Positions 51,283-60,453 of a stretch of 64,000 nucleotides of DNA are shown piece by piece (the stretch's first letter is position 1; each line of letters starts with the position of its first letter). This DNA is from Pseudomonas sp. CFBP13508. GTDB taxonomy: Bacteria > Pseudomonadota > Gammaproteobacteria > Pseudomonadales > Pseudomonadaceae. The notes under the pieces are model-generated. The model had not been told where the DNA came from. It saw only the letters and a list, made by a program, of their open reading frames with translations, and did no database searches. The stretch covers positions 1-64,000 of the forward strand of contig NZ_QFZZ01000011.1 of assembly GCF_005233515.1 (NCBI RefSeq). The letters run 5' to 3'. The translations under genes were made by a program, and so were the position numbers.

Positions 51283-52572
51283 ATGGCTGACAAAAAAGCG
51301 CAGTTGATCATCGAGGGCGCAGCCCCCGTCGAGCTGCCCATTTTAACCGGCACCGTTGGTCCCGATGTAATCGATGTTCGGGGCCTGACGGCCACGGGCC
51401 GCTTCACTTTCGACCCGGGTTTCATGTCGACCGCTTCGTGCGAATCGAAAATTACCTATATCGACGGCGACAACGGCATTTTGTTGCACCGCGGCTACCC
51501 GATCGAACAGCTGGCTGAAAAGTCGGACTACCTGGAAACCTGCTACCTGCTGCTCAACGGCGAATTGCCGACCGCAGAACAGAAGGCCCAGTTCGTCAGC
51601 ACCGTGAAAAACCACACCATGGTTCACGAGCAGCTGAAAACCTTCTTCAACGGTTTCCGTCGCGACGCCCACCCGATGGCCGTCATGTGCGGTGTAGTCG
51701 GCGCCCTCTCGGCCTTCTACCACGACTCCCTGGACATCAATAACCCGCAGCATCGCGAAATCTCCGCGATCCGTCTGGTTGCGAAGATGCCGACCCTGGC
51801 AGCGATGGTTTACAAGTACTCCATGGGCCAACCCATGATGTACCCGCGCAACGACCTGACGTACGCGGAAAACTTCCTGCACATGATGTTCAACACCCCG
51901 TGCGAGATCAAACCGATCAGCCCGGTACTCGCCAAGGCCATGGACCGGATCTTCATCCTCCACGCCGACCACGAGCAGAACGCTTCGACCTCCACCGTGC
52001 GTCTGGCCGGCTCTTCGGGTGCCAACCCGTTCGCCTGTATCGCCGCCGGTATCGCCGCACTGTGGGGCCCTGCCCACGGCGGCGCGAACGAAGCCGTGCT
52101 GACCATGCTCGACGAGATTGGCGATGTGTCGAACATCGACAAGTTCATCGCCAAGGCCAAGGACAAGAACGATCCGTTCAAGTTGATGGGCTTCGGTCAC
52201 CGCGTCTACAAGAACCGCGACCCGCGCGCGACTGTCATGAAGCAGACCTGCGATGAAGTGTTGAAGGAACTGGGCATCAACAACGATCCGCAACTCGAAC
52301 TGGCCATGCGCCTGGAAGAGATCGCCCTGACCGACCCGTACTTCATCGAGCGCTCGCTGTACCCGAACGTCGACTTCTACTCGGGGATCATCCTCAAGGC
52401 GATCGGCATTCCAACCAGCATGTTCACGGTGATTTTCGCCCTGGCACGTACCGTGGGCTGGATTTCGCACTGGAAGGAAATGCTCTCGAGCCCGTACAAG
52501 ATTGGCCGTCCGCGCCAGCTGTACACCGGTTACGAGTCGCGTGACATTACTTCGCTGGAAGATCGCAAATAA
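51283..52572 (+). CDS. gltA: citrate synthase
   Basis: 429 residues, type II hexameric citrate synthase. ITYIDGDNGILLHRGYPIEQLA near the N-terminus, ADHEQNASTSTVRLAGSSGANPFACIAAGIAALWGPAHGGANEAV with the active-site His residues, and MGFGHRVYKNRDPRA, then FYSGIIL with the catalytic Asp before it. AGGAGG lies 6 nt before the ATG. Divergent from sdhC. Confidence 0.97.
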   Translation: MADKKAQLIIEGAAPVELPILTGTVGPDVIDVRGLTATGRFTFDPGFMSTASCESKITYIDGDNGILLHRGYPIEQLAEKSDYLETCYLLLNGELPTAEQKAQFVSTVKNHTMVHEQLKTFFNGFRRDAHPMAVMCGVVGALSAFYHDSLDINNPQHREISAIRLVAKMPTLAAMVYKYSMGQPMMYPRNDLTYAENFLHMMFNTPCEIKPISPVLAKAMDRIFILHADHEQNASTSTVRLAGSSGANPFACIAAGIAALWGPAHGGANEAVLTMLDEIGDVSNIDKFIAKAKDKNDPFKLMGFGHRVYKNRDPRATVMKQTCDEVLKELGINNDPQLELAMRLEEIALTDPYFIERSLYPNVDFYSGIILKAIGIPTSMFTVIFALARTVGWISHWKEMLSSPYKIGRPRQLYTGYESRDITSLEDRK

Positions 52573-52610
52573 GGTTTTTTCTTTTTGTGATGGTTTAGTG
52601 GTGTGTCAGG

Positions 52611-52638
52611 AACGGCCTCTTATATAGAGGCCGTTTTT
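52611..52638 (+). terminator. gltA terminator
   Basis: AACGGCCTCT-tata-AGAGGCCGTTTTT, 38 bp after the gltA stop. Confidence 0.9.
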
Positions 52639-52664
52639 GTTTGGTTTGCCCTCCAGAATTCTGA

Positions 52665-52870
52665 GCATATCCGTTGCTGCGGTAACGGCTTCTTATGGTT
52701 TCGCTCTTACAGCGAGTCACCTTTTCCAAACGCCGGAGTGCCGGCCCAGCGAAAAGGTAACCCAAAAGGCTTTGCCCCGGCGTACGGCCCGCTCGCTAAA
52801 GCTCGGGGTACCTTCGTTACGGGACCGATCCGGGCGCAGCCTGCCGAAGGGGCAAAAGATCAAAAGCCAG
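52665..52870. repeat. divergent inverted copy of the long dispersed repeat
   Basis: Read on the opposite strand this stretch follows the same block order as 191-510 and 53120-53436: cgttgctgcgg, ggtttcgct, cagcgagtcac, caaacgcc, then gctcgggg...ccttcg, ggaccgatccgggcgcagc. Between the blocks it is diverged. It lies in inverted orientation to the copy at 53120-53436. No supported gene. Confidence 0.65.
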
Positions 52871-52934
52871 ATCAAGAGCCAGATCAAAATCAAGAGCCAG
52901 ATCAAAATCAAAAGCCAGAGCAAAATCAAAAGCC
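52858..52934. repeat. imperfect tandem repeat
   Basis: About four to six units of the type aaagccagatcaa / gagccagatcaaaatc, of 12 and 18 bp. It joins the diverged repeat to the MITE-like element and probably expanded by slippage. Confidence 0.75.
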
Positions 52935-53081
52935 CCTCACCCTAGCCCTCTCCCGAAGGGAGAGGGGACTGACCGAGGTGTTTGGAGGCATACGCCGACA
53001 TGCAATATCGAGTTGAACTCAGACTTTGAAATGCCCACAAATCGGCTCCCTCTCCCTTCGGGAGAGGGCTGGGGTGAGGGG
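52933..53081. repeat. MITE-like repeat, copy 3 (149 bp)
   Basis: Ends CCCCTCACCCTAGCCCTCTCC and its near-complement ...GGGCTGGGGTGAGGGG. Interior ACTGACCGAGGTGT matches the copies at 27536 and 31992. Confidence 0.85.
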
Positions 53082-53119
53082 CGAATCCAACGCAGATCCA
53101 AAGCAGACCACACGCTATT

Positions 53120-53436
53120 CACCACTCAACAATGAGCGTTAGCTCGCGTGCTTTTGATCTTGACTCACCGGCGACGTCGGAAGGCTGAGCGGAGGGATTG
53201 ATCCGGGCGTGGGAGCGCAGCGACCGTCTGGCGCAGCCAGACACAGCAGAAGGAGGTGCAGCGAAGCAAACCGGAGCCGCTGCGCCCGGATCGATCCCGC
53301 AGCGAAGGGACCCGAGCCTGCGAGGGCCGTACGTAGGAGCAAGCGTTTTTTTGCTTACTTTTTTTAGGCGTTTGTAAAAAAAGTGAGTCGCCGTCAGGCG
53401 AAACCGCCAGAAGCAACACCCGTAGCAACGGATATT
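53120..53436. repeat. long dispersed repeat, copy 2 (~317 bp)
   Basis: Near-identical to 191-510 (by eye above 90%). The matching ends suggest a unit of about 320 bp. Together with 52665-53081 it fills the 930-bp gap between gltA and actP; no gene is supported there. Confidence 0.88.
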
Positions 53437-53447
53437 AACCCAAAACC

Positions 53448-53480
53448 AAAACGCCCCGATCTCTCAACCAGGGCGTTTTC
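53448..53480 (-). terminator. actP terminator
   Basis: On the minus strand AAAACGCCC...GGGCGTTTT with a 13-nt loop, 24 bp after the actP stop. Confidence 0.75.
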
Positions 53481-53503
53481 TCAATCAAAACTACAAGCAA
53501 AGA

Positions 53504-55162
53504 TTAGTGCGAAACCGCCCCACTCGCCCCCAACCCGGTCTGCGAACGCACAAACTGCGGGAAGAACAGCGCCCGCTCATTGTCCGCAGCCGCCGACTTG
53601 TCAGTAATCGAGAAGAACCAGATCCCGATGAACGCAATCATCATCGAGAATAGCGCCGGATACTCGTAAGGGAAGATCGCCTTCTCGTGATGCAGAATCT
53701 GCACCCAGATGGTCGGGCCGAGGATCATCAGACCAACAGCACTCACCAGACCGAGCCAGCCGCCGATCATAGCGCCGCGAGTGGTGAGCTTCTTCCAGTA
53801 CATCGAAAGCAGCAGTACCGGGAAGTTGCAGCTCGCCGCGATGGAGAACGCCAGGCCGACCATGAACGCGATGTTCTGGCTTTCGAACAGAATGCCCAGA
53901 CCAATCGCCAGCACTGCCAGGGCGATGGTGGTGATCTTCGACACGCGAATCTCATCCTTCTCGTTGGCTTTGCCCTTCTTGATCACACTGGCGTACAGGT
54001 CGTGAGAAACCGCCGAAGCACCCGCCAGCGTCAGACCGGCTACCACAGCCAGAATGGTTGCGAACGCCACTGCCGAGATGAAGCCAAGGAAGATGCTGCC
54101 GCCCACCGCGTTGGCCAGGTGCACCGCCGCCATGTTGTTGCCGCCGAGCAAGGCGCCCGCTGCATCTTTGAAGGCCGGATTGGTGCTGACCAGCAGGATC
54201 GCGCCGAAGCCGATGATGAAGGTCAGGATGTAGAAGTAGCCAATGAAGCCGGTAGCGTACAGCACGCTCTTGCGCGCTTCCTTGGCGTCACTCACGGTGA
54301 AGAAGCGCATCAGAATGTGCGGCAGGCCAGCGGTACCGAACATCAGTGCCAGACCCAGCGAGAATGCCGAGATCGGATCCTTGACCAGACCGCCAGGGCT
54401 CATGATCGCTTCGCCCTTGGCGTGAACCTTGATCGCTTCGGAGAACAGCGTGTTGAAGTCAAAGCCCACGTGCTTCATCACCATCAGCGCCATGAACGAG
54501 GCACCGGACAGCAGCAACACTGCCTTGATGATCTGCACCCAAGTGGTCGCGAGCATGCCGCCAAACAGCACGTACATGCACATCAGCACACCGACCAGAA
54601 TCACCGCAACGTGGTAATCGAGGCCGAACAGCAGCTGGATCAGCTTGCCGGCACCGACCATTTGCGCGATCAGGTAGAACGCCACCACCACCAGCGAACC
54701 GCAGGCGGACAGGGTGCGAATCTGGGTTTGCCCGAGGCGGTAGGACGCCACGTCGGCAAAGGTGTATTTACCCAGGTTGCGCAGGCGTTCGGCGATCAGG
54801 AACAGAATGATCGGCCAGCCGACGAGGAAGCCGATCGAGTAGATCAAGCCGTCGTAGCCCGAGGTGAACACCAGCGCGGAAATGCCCAGGAAGGACGCCG
54901 CCGACATGTAGTCGCCAGCGATCGCCAGGCCGTTCTGGAAACCGGTGATCTTGCCGCCCGCCGCATAATAATCGGCGGCCGAGTTGTTTTTCTTCGAAGC
55001 CCAGTAAGTGATGTACAACGTCGCGCCGACGAAGGCCACGAACATCAGGATCGCCGGGATGTTCAGCGGCTGTTTGGCCACCTCCCCCGTCAACGCGTCA
55101 GCCGCCCAGACACTCGGCGCGAAAGCCGCAACGCTCAATAGAGCCAGTAGACGCCGGATCAT
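53504..55162 (-). CDS. actP: cation/acetate symporter
   Basis: 552 residues, SSS family, about 13-14 helices with an N-terminal signal-like helix. ActP takes up acetate and related short acids with Na+. Blocks: YYAAGGKITGFQNGLAIAGDYMSAASFLGISALVF, RLRNLGKYTFADVASYRLGQTQIR, and TSGYDGLIYSIGFLVGWPII. It overlaps the yjcH-like gene by ATGA. Confidence 0.94.
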   Translation of the reverse strand: MIRRLLALLSVAAFAPSVWAADALTGEVAKQPLNIPAILMFVAFVGATLYITYWASKKNNSAADYYAAGGKITGFQNGLAIAGDYMSAASFLGISALVFTSGYDGLIYSIGFLVGWPIILFLIAERLRNLGKYTFADVASYRLGQTQIRTLSACGSLVVVAFYLIAQMVGAGKLIQLLFGLDYHVAVILVGVLMCMYVLFGGMLATTWVQIIKAVLLLSGASFMALMVMKHVGFDFNTLFSEAIKVHAKGEAIMSPGGLVKDPISAFSLGLALMFGTAGLPHILMRFFTVSDAKEARKSVLYATGFIGYFYILTFIIGFGAILLVSTNPAFKDAAGALLGGNNMAAVHLANAVGGSIFLGFISAVAFATILAVVAGLTLAGASAVSHDLYASVIKKGKANEKDEIRVSKITTIALAVLAIGLGILFESQNIAFMVGLAFSIAASCNFPVLLLSMYWKKLTTRGAMIGGWLGLVSAVGLMILGPTIWVQILHHEKAIFPYEYPALFSMMIAFIGIWFFSITDKSAAADNERALFFPQFVRSQTGLGASGAVSH

Positions 55163-55470
55163 TGCTGAGCCTCCTTGAGAATCGCATTGTTCAGGTCGTC
55201 GAACTCGCCATTGGCGCGGCGCACGTAGATGCCGGTCAGGACGAAGGCTGAAATGATCAGGCCGACACCGATCGGGATGCCCCAGGTGATCGAGGATTCA
55301 GGACTGAGTTTCGCCCCGAGCACGTGCGGCCCGTATGCGATCAGCAGGATGAATGCGGAGTACAGCCCAAGCATGATTGCCGAGAGAATCCAGGCGAATC
55401 GTTCCCTTTTCTGAACCAGCTCCTTGAATCGGGGACTGTTTTGAATCGAGAGGTAAATGCTGTCGTTCAT
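55159..55470 (-). CDS. yjcH: DUF485 membrane protein (YjcH-like)
   Basis: 103 residues with two transmembrane helices (about 25-45 and 60-80). DUF485 proteins are encoded before actP-type symporters and are presumed partners. YLSIQNSPRFKELVQKRERFAWILSAIMLGLYSAFILLIAY is typical. GAGGATAAAAACA precedes the ATG; the frame above it crosses a REPIN and is not coding. Confidence 0.92.
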   Translation of the reverse strand: MNDSIYLSIQNSPRFKELVQKRERFAWILSAIMLGLYSAFILLIAYGPHVLGAKLSPESSITWGIPIGVGLIISAFVLTGIYVRRANGEFDDLNNAILKEAQQ

Positions 55471-55602
55471 TGTTTTTATCCTCGCAGCACAAATTATTGT
55501 TGGAACGTAGCTAATGTATGCGGCTGCGAGAGAGGTTCCAGACGACCTTAGTAGTAGATGGCCATGATGTTTTGGCCATTTTCCGGTACTCAGAAAAAAA
55601 CT

Positions 55603-55690
55603 GTGGGAGCGAGCCTGCTCGCGAAGGCGTCCTATCGGTCGATATCGCATCAACTGACAGATTGCATTCGCGAGCAGGCTCGCTCCCACG
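55603..55690. repeat. REPIN, long-spacer class
   Basis: Inverted REP pair with a 41-bp spacer, between yjcH and betX, 20 bp after the betX stop. Confidence 0.9.
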
Positions 55691-55710
55691 GGGGTGTGGC
55701 GGTGTTTAAA

Positions 55711-56562
55711 TTACTTGGTCCAGTCAGCTACACGATCCGGGTGTTTGGCCACCCAGTCCTTGGCCGCTGCATCAGGCTTGGCACCGTCCTGAATCGCCAG
55801 CATGACTTCGCCGATTTCGTCTTTCGACGCCCACTGGAAGTTTTTCAGGAACTTGGCCACTTCCGGCGCCTTGGCGTCCAGGCCTTTGCTGCCGATGCTG
55901 TTCACGGTTTCAGCCTGGCCATACACACCTTTCGGGTCGTCGAGGAAGCGCAGCTTCCACTTGGCGAACATCCAGTGCGGCACCCAACCGGTGACAGCGA
56001 TGGATTCGTTCTTCTTCTCGGCGCGGGTCAGCTCGGCAATCATGCCGGCGCCGGAACTGGCCTTGAGGCTGTACTTGTCCAGACCGTAATCCTTGATCGC
56101 CTGATCGGTCTTGAGCATTACGCCTGAACCGGCGTCGATGCCGACAATGCGGTTTTTGAAGGTGTCGTCGGTTTTCAGGTCTTCGATCGATTTGGCTTTG
56201 ACGTACTCCGGCACGATCAGGCCAATCTTCGCGTCCTTGAAGTTCGGGCCGTAATCGACGACCTGATCCTTGTTTTTCGTCCAGTAGTCACCGTGGGTCA
56301 CGGGCAGCCAGGCCGAGAGCATCGCATCGAGTTTGCCGGTGGCCACGCCCTGCCACATGATCCCGGTGGCGACGGCCTGCAGCTTCACGTCATAACCGAG
56401 TTTCTGTTTGATCACTTCGGCCGCCACGTGAGTGGTCGCGACGCTGTCGGACCAGCCGTCAACGTAACCGATGTTCAGGGTCTGTTTTTCAGCGTTGGCG
56501 AAAGTGGAACTCATCGCAAGCGCCAGAGCGGCACCTGCGCCTAAAAGTCGTCGCATCTTCAT
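55711..56562 (-). CDS. betX: orphan betaine-type ABC substrate-binding protein (BetX-like)
   Basis: 283 residues. Signal peptide about 1-24. OpuAC/ProX-type periplasmic binding protein: LNIGYVDGWSDSVATTHVAAEVIKQKLGYDVKLQAVATGIMWQGVATGKLDAM and WVPHWMFAKWKLRFLDDPKGVYG; several Trp residues would form the cage for a quaternary ammonium group. No permease or ATPase gene is near. In P. aeruginosa, an orphan betaine-binding protein beside actP/yjcH works with the Cbc transporter, and this gene has the same neighbours. The symbol rests on that synteny. Confidence 0.8.
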   Translation of the reverse strand: MKMRRLLGAGAALALAMSSTFANAEKQTLNIGYVDGWSDSVATTHVAAEVIKQKLGYDVKLQAVATGIMWQGVATGKLDAMLSAWLPVTHGDYWTKNKDQVVDYGPNFKDAKIGLIVPEYVKAKSIEDLKTDDTFKNRIVGIDAGSGVMLKTDQAIKDYGLDKYSLKASSGAGMIAELTRAEKKNESIAVTGWVPHWMFAKWKLRFLDDPKGVYGQAETVNSIGSKGLDAKAPEVAKFLKNFQWASKDEIGEVMLAIQDGAKPDAAAKDWVAKHPDRVADWTK

Positions 56563-56774
56563 CGTTTACTTCCCCGAAATGCTGCGCCCGACGGATGCCG
56601 GGCATCGTCAACGTATTGTTATGGTGCACAGCGCCCCCATCACGCCGGACCTCACACACCGAACATCAGCCGATTTTTCAAAAAGGGTACTGATGGTTTG
56701 ATCATCAACCTCAAGCGGCCGGCGACCTGCTCTGTCAGCGACCTCAAGGCAGCGAGAAACGACATCAGAAAGCC

Positions 56775-56794
56775 ATTAATCAAGCGCGATTAAT
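56775..56794. promoter_or_regulatory. inverted repeat, candidate operator
   Basis: ATTAATC-aagcgc-GATTAAT lies 108 bp before the GH17 start and 213 bp before betX on the other strand. It is AT-rich against a GC-rich background. The regulator is unknown. The rest of 56563-56901 shows a TATAAA near 56855 and nothing else recognisable. Confidence 0.4.
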
Positions 56795-56901
56795 TGACGC
56801 CAGACAATCCGCCCGAACTTTGCATGTACAACGCCTACAAGCCACCAGCCCTTCTATAAATGCAGGTAACATGCGTCGCTTTGCAGCCACTCGGCCTGAC
56901 C

Positions 56902-58455
56902 ATGTCCGCAACGTACCGATTTCCTTTTCTGCCTTATCTGTTCGCCTGCCTGCTCGGGCTCCTGGCCCTTGGCGGTTTCTGGTATGGCCTCGGCCAACCG
57001 GTGATCCTGCCGGACGCCGCGACGCCGACGCACAAGTTGCAATGCGCCTCCTACACACCGTTCGACAAAGACCAATCGCCGTTCGACGTGCCGTTCAAAT
57101 TGCGCCCCGAGCGCATGGACGCCGACCTCGCGCTGCTGGCGACGCGCTTTGAATGCATCCGCACCTACTCGATGACCGGGCTCGAAGCCCTGCCCGATCT
57201 GGCGCGCAAACACGGTCTGAAGTTGATGATCGGCGCCTGGGTCAACAGCAACCCGATCGACACCGAGCAGGAAGTCGAGCTGCTGATCAAATCGGCCAAT
57301 GCCAACCCCGACGTGGTCACAGCCGTAATCGTCGGCAACGAAGCGCTGCTGCGCAAAGAGGTCACCGGCGCGCAACTGGCCCGGCTGATCAACAAGGTCA
57401 AAAGCCAGGTCAAGCAACCGGTGACCTACGCCGATGTCTGGGAATTCTGGCTCAAGCATCCGGAAATCGCCCCGGCCGTGGACTTTCTGACCATTCACCT
57501 GCTGCCGTACTGGGAAGACGATCCGTCGAACATCGACGTGGCGCTGCAGCATGTGGCGGATGTGCGTCAGGTGTTCGGCAACAAGTTCGCGCCCAAAGAC
57601 GTGATGATTGGCGAAACCGGCTGGCCGAGCGAAGGCCGTCAGCGTGAAACAGCCGTACCGAGCCGGGTCAACGAGGCAAAATTCATTCGTGGTTTCGTGA
57701 CGATGGCCGAGCAGGAAGGCTGGCGCTACAACCTGATCGAAGCCTTCGACCAGCCGTGGAAACGCGGCAGTGAAGGCGCGGTCGGTGGTTATTGGGGCCT
57801 GTTCGATGCCGATCGCCAGGACAAGGGCGTGCTCGCCGGGCCGGTGAGCAATGTGCCGTACTGGAAAGAGTGGCTGGCGGTCGGTGGCTTGATCTTCTTC
57901 GGCACGCTGATCCTTGGCGGTGCCGTTCGCAGCACTCGTTCGGCGCTGCTGCTGCCGCTGCTTGGCGCCGTTGCTGCTTGCTCGATTGGCGCCTGGGGCG
58001 ATCTGGCGCGGCTGACCACGCGCTTTGCCGGTGAATGGCTGTGGGTCGGTTTGCTCACCGGGTTGAATTTGCTGGTGCTCGCGCATGCCGCGCTGACGTT
58101 GAGTGCACGCAGCGGTTGGCGTTCGCGCGCGTTCGATTTCCTTGAGCGTCGCGCCGGGTGGCTGGTCGCAGCCGCCGGTTTTGCCGCGGCGGTGATGATG
58201 CTGGAGATGGTCTTCGATCCGCGCTATCGCAGTTTCGCCAGCATGGCGTTCGTGCTGCCGGCGTTGGTCTACCTGTGCCGTCCGGTAAGCGTGCCGCGCC
58301 GGGAGATTGCTCTGCTGACCTTTATCGTCGGTGCGGGGATTGCACCGCAGTTGTATCAGGAAGGGATGCTGAATCAGCAGGCCTGGGGCTGGGCGTTGGT
58401 GAGTGGATTGATGGTGGTGGCGTTGTGGCGCTGCCTGCGGGTTCGCAACCTCTGA
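56902..58455 (+). CDS. membrane glycoside-hydrolase-17 family protein (beta-glucan glucosyltransferase-like)
   Basis: 517 residues. One N-terminal helix (about 8-28), a GH17 TIM barrel (about 45-320), and then about seven hydrophobic segments (330-517). Catalytic residues by family rule: acid/base Glu147 in IVGNEALLRKE and nucleophile Glu238 in MIGETGWPSEG. FECIRTYSMTG and DFLTIHLLPYWE are further GH17 blocks. The barrel faces the periplasm if the first helix is an anchor. Such proteins are linked to beta-1,3- or beta-1,6-glucan modification, for example osmoregulated glucans; the real substrate is not shown. Confidence 0.88.
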   Translation: MSATYRFPFLPYLFACLLGLLALGGFWYGLGQPVILPDAATPTHKLQCASYTPFDKDQSPFDVPFKLRPERMDADLALLATRFECIRTYSMTGLEALPDLARKHGLKLMIGAWVNSNPIDTEQEVELLIKSANANPDVVTAVIVGNEALLRKEVTGAQLARLINKVKSQVKQPVTYADVWEFWLKHPEIAPAVDFLTIHLLPYWEDDPSNIDVALQHVADVRQVFGNKFAPKDVMIGETGWPSEGRQRETAVPSRVNEAKFIRGFVTMAEQEGWRYNLIEAFDQPWKRGSEGAVGGYWGLFDADRQDKGVLAGPVSNVPYWKEWLAVGGLIFFGTLILGGAVRSTRSALLLPLLGAVAACSIGAWGDLARLTTRFAGEWLWVGLLTGLNLLVLAHAALTLSARSGWRSRAFDFLERRAGWLVAAAGFAAAVMMLEMVFDPRYRSFASMAFVLPALVYLCRPVSVPRREIALLTFIVGAGIAPQLYQEGMLNQQAWGWALVSGLMVVALWRCLRVRNL

Positions 58456-58477
58456 TCATCAGAGCGGTTCAGGCCTC

Positions 58478-58552
58478 TTCGCGAGCAGGCTCGCTCCCAC
58501 ATTGGATCTGTGGCGTTCACAAATCCCCTGTGGGAGCGGGCTTGCCCGCGAT
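58478..58552. repeat. mixed REP pair (two REP families)
   Basis: The left arm (58478-58500) is the usual REP. The right arm (58530-58552) is gtgggagcgggcttgcccgcga, a different Pseudomonas REP family, in inverted orientation with a 29-bp spacer. It lies between convergent genes. Confidence 0.85.
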
Positions 58553-58561
58553 GACTGACTG

Positions 58562-58930
58562 TCAGGCGCTGCGGGACTCGCGGACCAGGCGCAACCCGGC
58601 AATCACCACCGCAAACACCGCCAACGTCGTGTTGTACAACGCCAGCGCCGGCAGGCCGAACACCAGCGCCAGCACCGCCAGCCACCACCCTGCCCGTCCC
58701 GGCACGACAAACGCCAATGCCGCCGTGCCCACCGCCGCCCAGCCCAACACCTTGAAATGGATCATCAGCCCCAGATTCGCACGCACCACGCATTCCCAAC
58801 GACTGGCCTCGTCAACGCAGATGCCCACCCACTGCCCGTCTTCCATGAAGCCATAGCGCGCGGCATAGCTGGCGGCCAGCCACAGCGGCAACAAAACGAG
58901 CAGCGCAATCACGGGCAAGCGGCGGGACAT
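58562..58930 (-). CDS. small conserved membrane protein
   Basis: 122 residues, about four helices: 5-25, 50-75, 78-95, and 97-115. Between the first two are GFMEDGQWVGICVDEASRWECVVRANLG with two Cys residues, probably in the periplasm and able to form a disulfide. No family recognised. The start at 58930 has TGCTCC (weak), so the exact start is uncertain. Confidence 0.8.
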   Translation of the reverse strand: MSRRLPVIALLVLLPLWLAASYAARYGFMEDGQWVGICVDEASRWECVVRANLGLMIHFKVLGWAAVGTAALAFVVPGRAGWWLAVLALVFGLPALALYNTTLAVFAVVIAGLRLVRESRSA

Positions 58931-59154
58931 GGAGCACTCCAATCTGCGGAAATCGGCGGCCAGCTTAATCTGCCGACCGGCATTCGCAAGCACTAACAAC
59001 TGTTAACTGTTCAGCGAGCCCTTGCAACGTGTATCGTCCAGCTACTATTACCCCGAATTCCGCCTGTTTGGTGCCGCAGCATGGCACTTTGGCGCACGGC
59101 CGGTGGTCATAGCCTGCGAACTTCAATCGGCACCTTCCTCTAAGGGATCTAGTC

Positions 59155-60453
59155 ATGCTCCGTTCCTTGCGCTTCGCCGCGCTGTTCAGCGGCCTTATCT
59201 TGAGTGCGTCCGCGCTGGCGGTGGATATCGACGCCGCCAGCTATGGCTACCCGCTGACCAACCCGTTCGAGGCGACGATCGCCACGACCCCACCGGACCT
59301 GCGTCCGGAGTTGCCGCTGGACGACGACATCAATCAAACGGACCGCAGCCTCACCCTGCGCCCGGAGCGTGAATTCCAGCTGCCGGACAATTTCTGGGCA
59401 GTGAAGAAGCTCACTTACCGCATCGCCACGCAGGACAAACCGGCGCCGCTGATCTTCCTTATCGCCGGCACCGGCGCGCGCTTTGACAGCACGCTCAACG
59501 AATACCTGAAAAAGCTTTACTACAAGGCCGGCTACCACGTCGTGCAACTGTCGTCGCCGACCAGCTTCGACTTCATCAGCGCCGCTTCGCGTTTCGCCAC
59601 CCCGGGCGTTACCAAGGAAGACGCCGAAGACATGTACCGGGTGATGCAGGCCGTGCGGGCGCAGAACCCGAAACTGCCGGTCACCGAGTACTATCTGACC
59701 GGCTACAGCCTCGGCGCCCTTGATGCCGCGTTCGTCGCGCATCTGGACGAGACGCGCCGCAGCTTCAACTTCAAGAAAGTCCTGTTGCTGAACCCGCCGG
59801 TCAACCTCTATACCTCGGTGACCAACCTCGACAAGCTGGTACAGACCGAGGTGAAAGGCATCAACAACAGCACCACCTTCTATGAACTGGTACTGAGCAA
59901 GCTGACCCGCTACTTCCAGCAGAAAGGCTACATCGACCTCAACGATGCGCTGCTGTATGACTTCCAGCAGTCCAAGCAGCACCTGACCAACGAACAGATG
60001 GCCATGCTGATTGGCACGTCGTTCCGCTTCTCGGCAGCCGATATTGCCTACACCTCGGACCTGGTCAACCGTCGCGGCCTGATCACCCCGCCGAAATTCC
60101 CGATCACCGAAGGCACCAGCCTCACGCCGTTCCTCAAGCGTGCGCTGCAATGCGATTTCGACTGCTACATCACCGAGCAGGTTATTCCGATGTGGCGCGC
60201 GCGCACTGATGGCGGCAGCCTGCTGCAACTGATCGATCAGGTCAGCCTGTATGCGCTCAAGGATTACCTGCACGACAGCCCGAAAATCGCCGTGATGCAC
60301 AACGCCGACGACGTCATCCTCGGCCCTGGCGACCTGGGCTTCCTGCGTAAAACCTTCGGTGATCGCCTGACCGTTTATCCACTGGGTGGCCACTGCGGCA
60401 ACCTTAACTACCGCGTCAACAGCGACGCCATGCTGGAGTTCTTCCGTGGCTAA
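59155..60453 (+). CDS. exported alpha/beta-hydrolase-like serine hydrolase
   Basis: 432 residues. Signal peptide about 1-22 (SASALA). LIFLIAGTGARFDSTLNEYLKKLYYKAGYHVVQLSSP looks like the oxyanion-strand region; TGYSLGALDAAFVAH gives the nucleophile Ser185; HNADDVILGPGDLGFLRKTF gives Asp385/386; and LGGHCGN gives His413. Together these fit a complete catalytic triad. The family is annotated without function in Pseudomonas. It overlaps the following mlaA-like gene by 8 bp, so the two are translated together; a lipid or ester substrate in the envelope is inference. Confidence 0.82.
   Translation: MLRSLRFAALFSGLILSASALAVDIDAASYGYPLTNPFEATIATTPPDLRPELPLDDDINQTDRSLTLRPEREFQLPDNFWAVKKLTYRIATQDKPAPLIFLIAGTGARFDSTLNEYLKKLYYKAGYHVVQLSSPTSFDFISAASRFATPGVTKEDAEDMYRVMQAVRAQNPKLPVTEYYLTGYSLGALDAAFVAHLDETRRSFNFKKVLLLNPPVNLYTSVTNLDKLVQTEVKGINNSTTFYELVLSKLTRYFQQKGYIDLNDALLYDFQQSKQHLTNEQMAMLIGTSFRFSAADIAYTSDLVNRRGLITPPKFPITEGTSLTPFLKRALQCDFDCYITEQVIPMWRARTDGGSLLQLIDQVSLYALKDYLHDSPKIAVMHNADDVILGPGDLGFLRKTFGDRLTVYPLGGHCGNLNYRVNSDAMLEFFRG

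Noticed and set aside
52858..52934. Short regularly spaced repeats considered as a CRISPR array
   Set aside because: Units are too short and run together without unique spacers; no cas gene is near. It is a slippage-type tandem repeat.
52603..53016. 137-codon ORF after gltA
   Set aside because: Made of the gltA terminator, the diverged repeat and the tandem repeat (QNQKPEQNQKP); repeat-derived, not a gene.
53139..53428. minus-strand ORFs in the long repeat (67 and 87 codons), also 78-413
   Set aside because: They exist only inside the dispersed repeat and have no ribosome site; likely source of false annotation.
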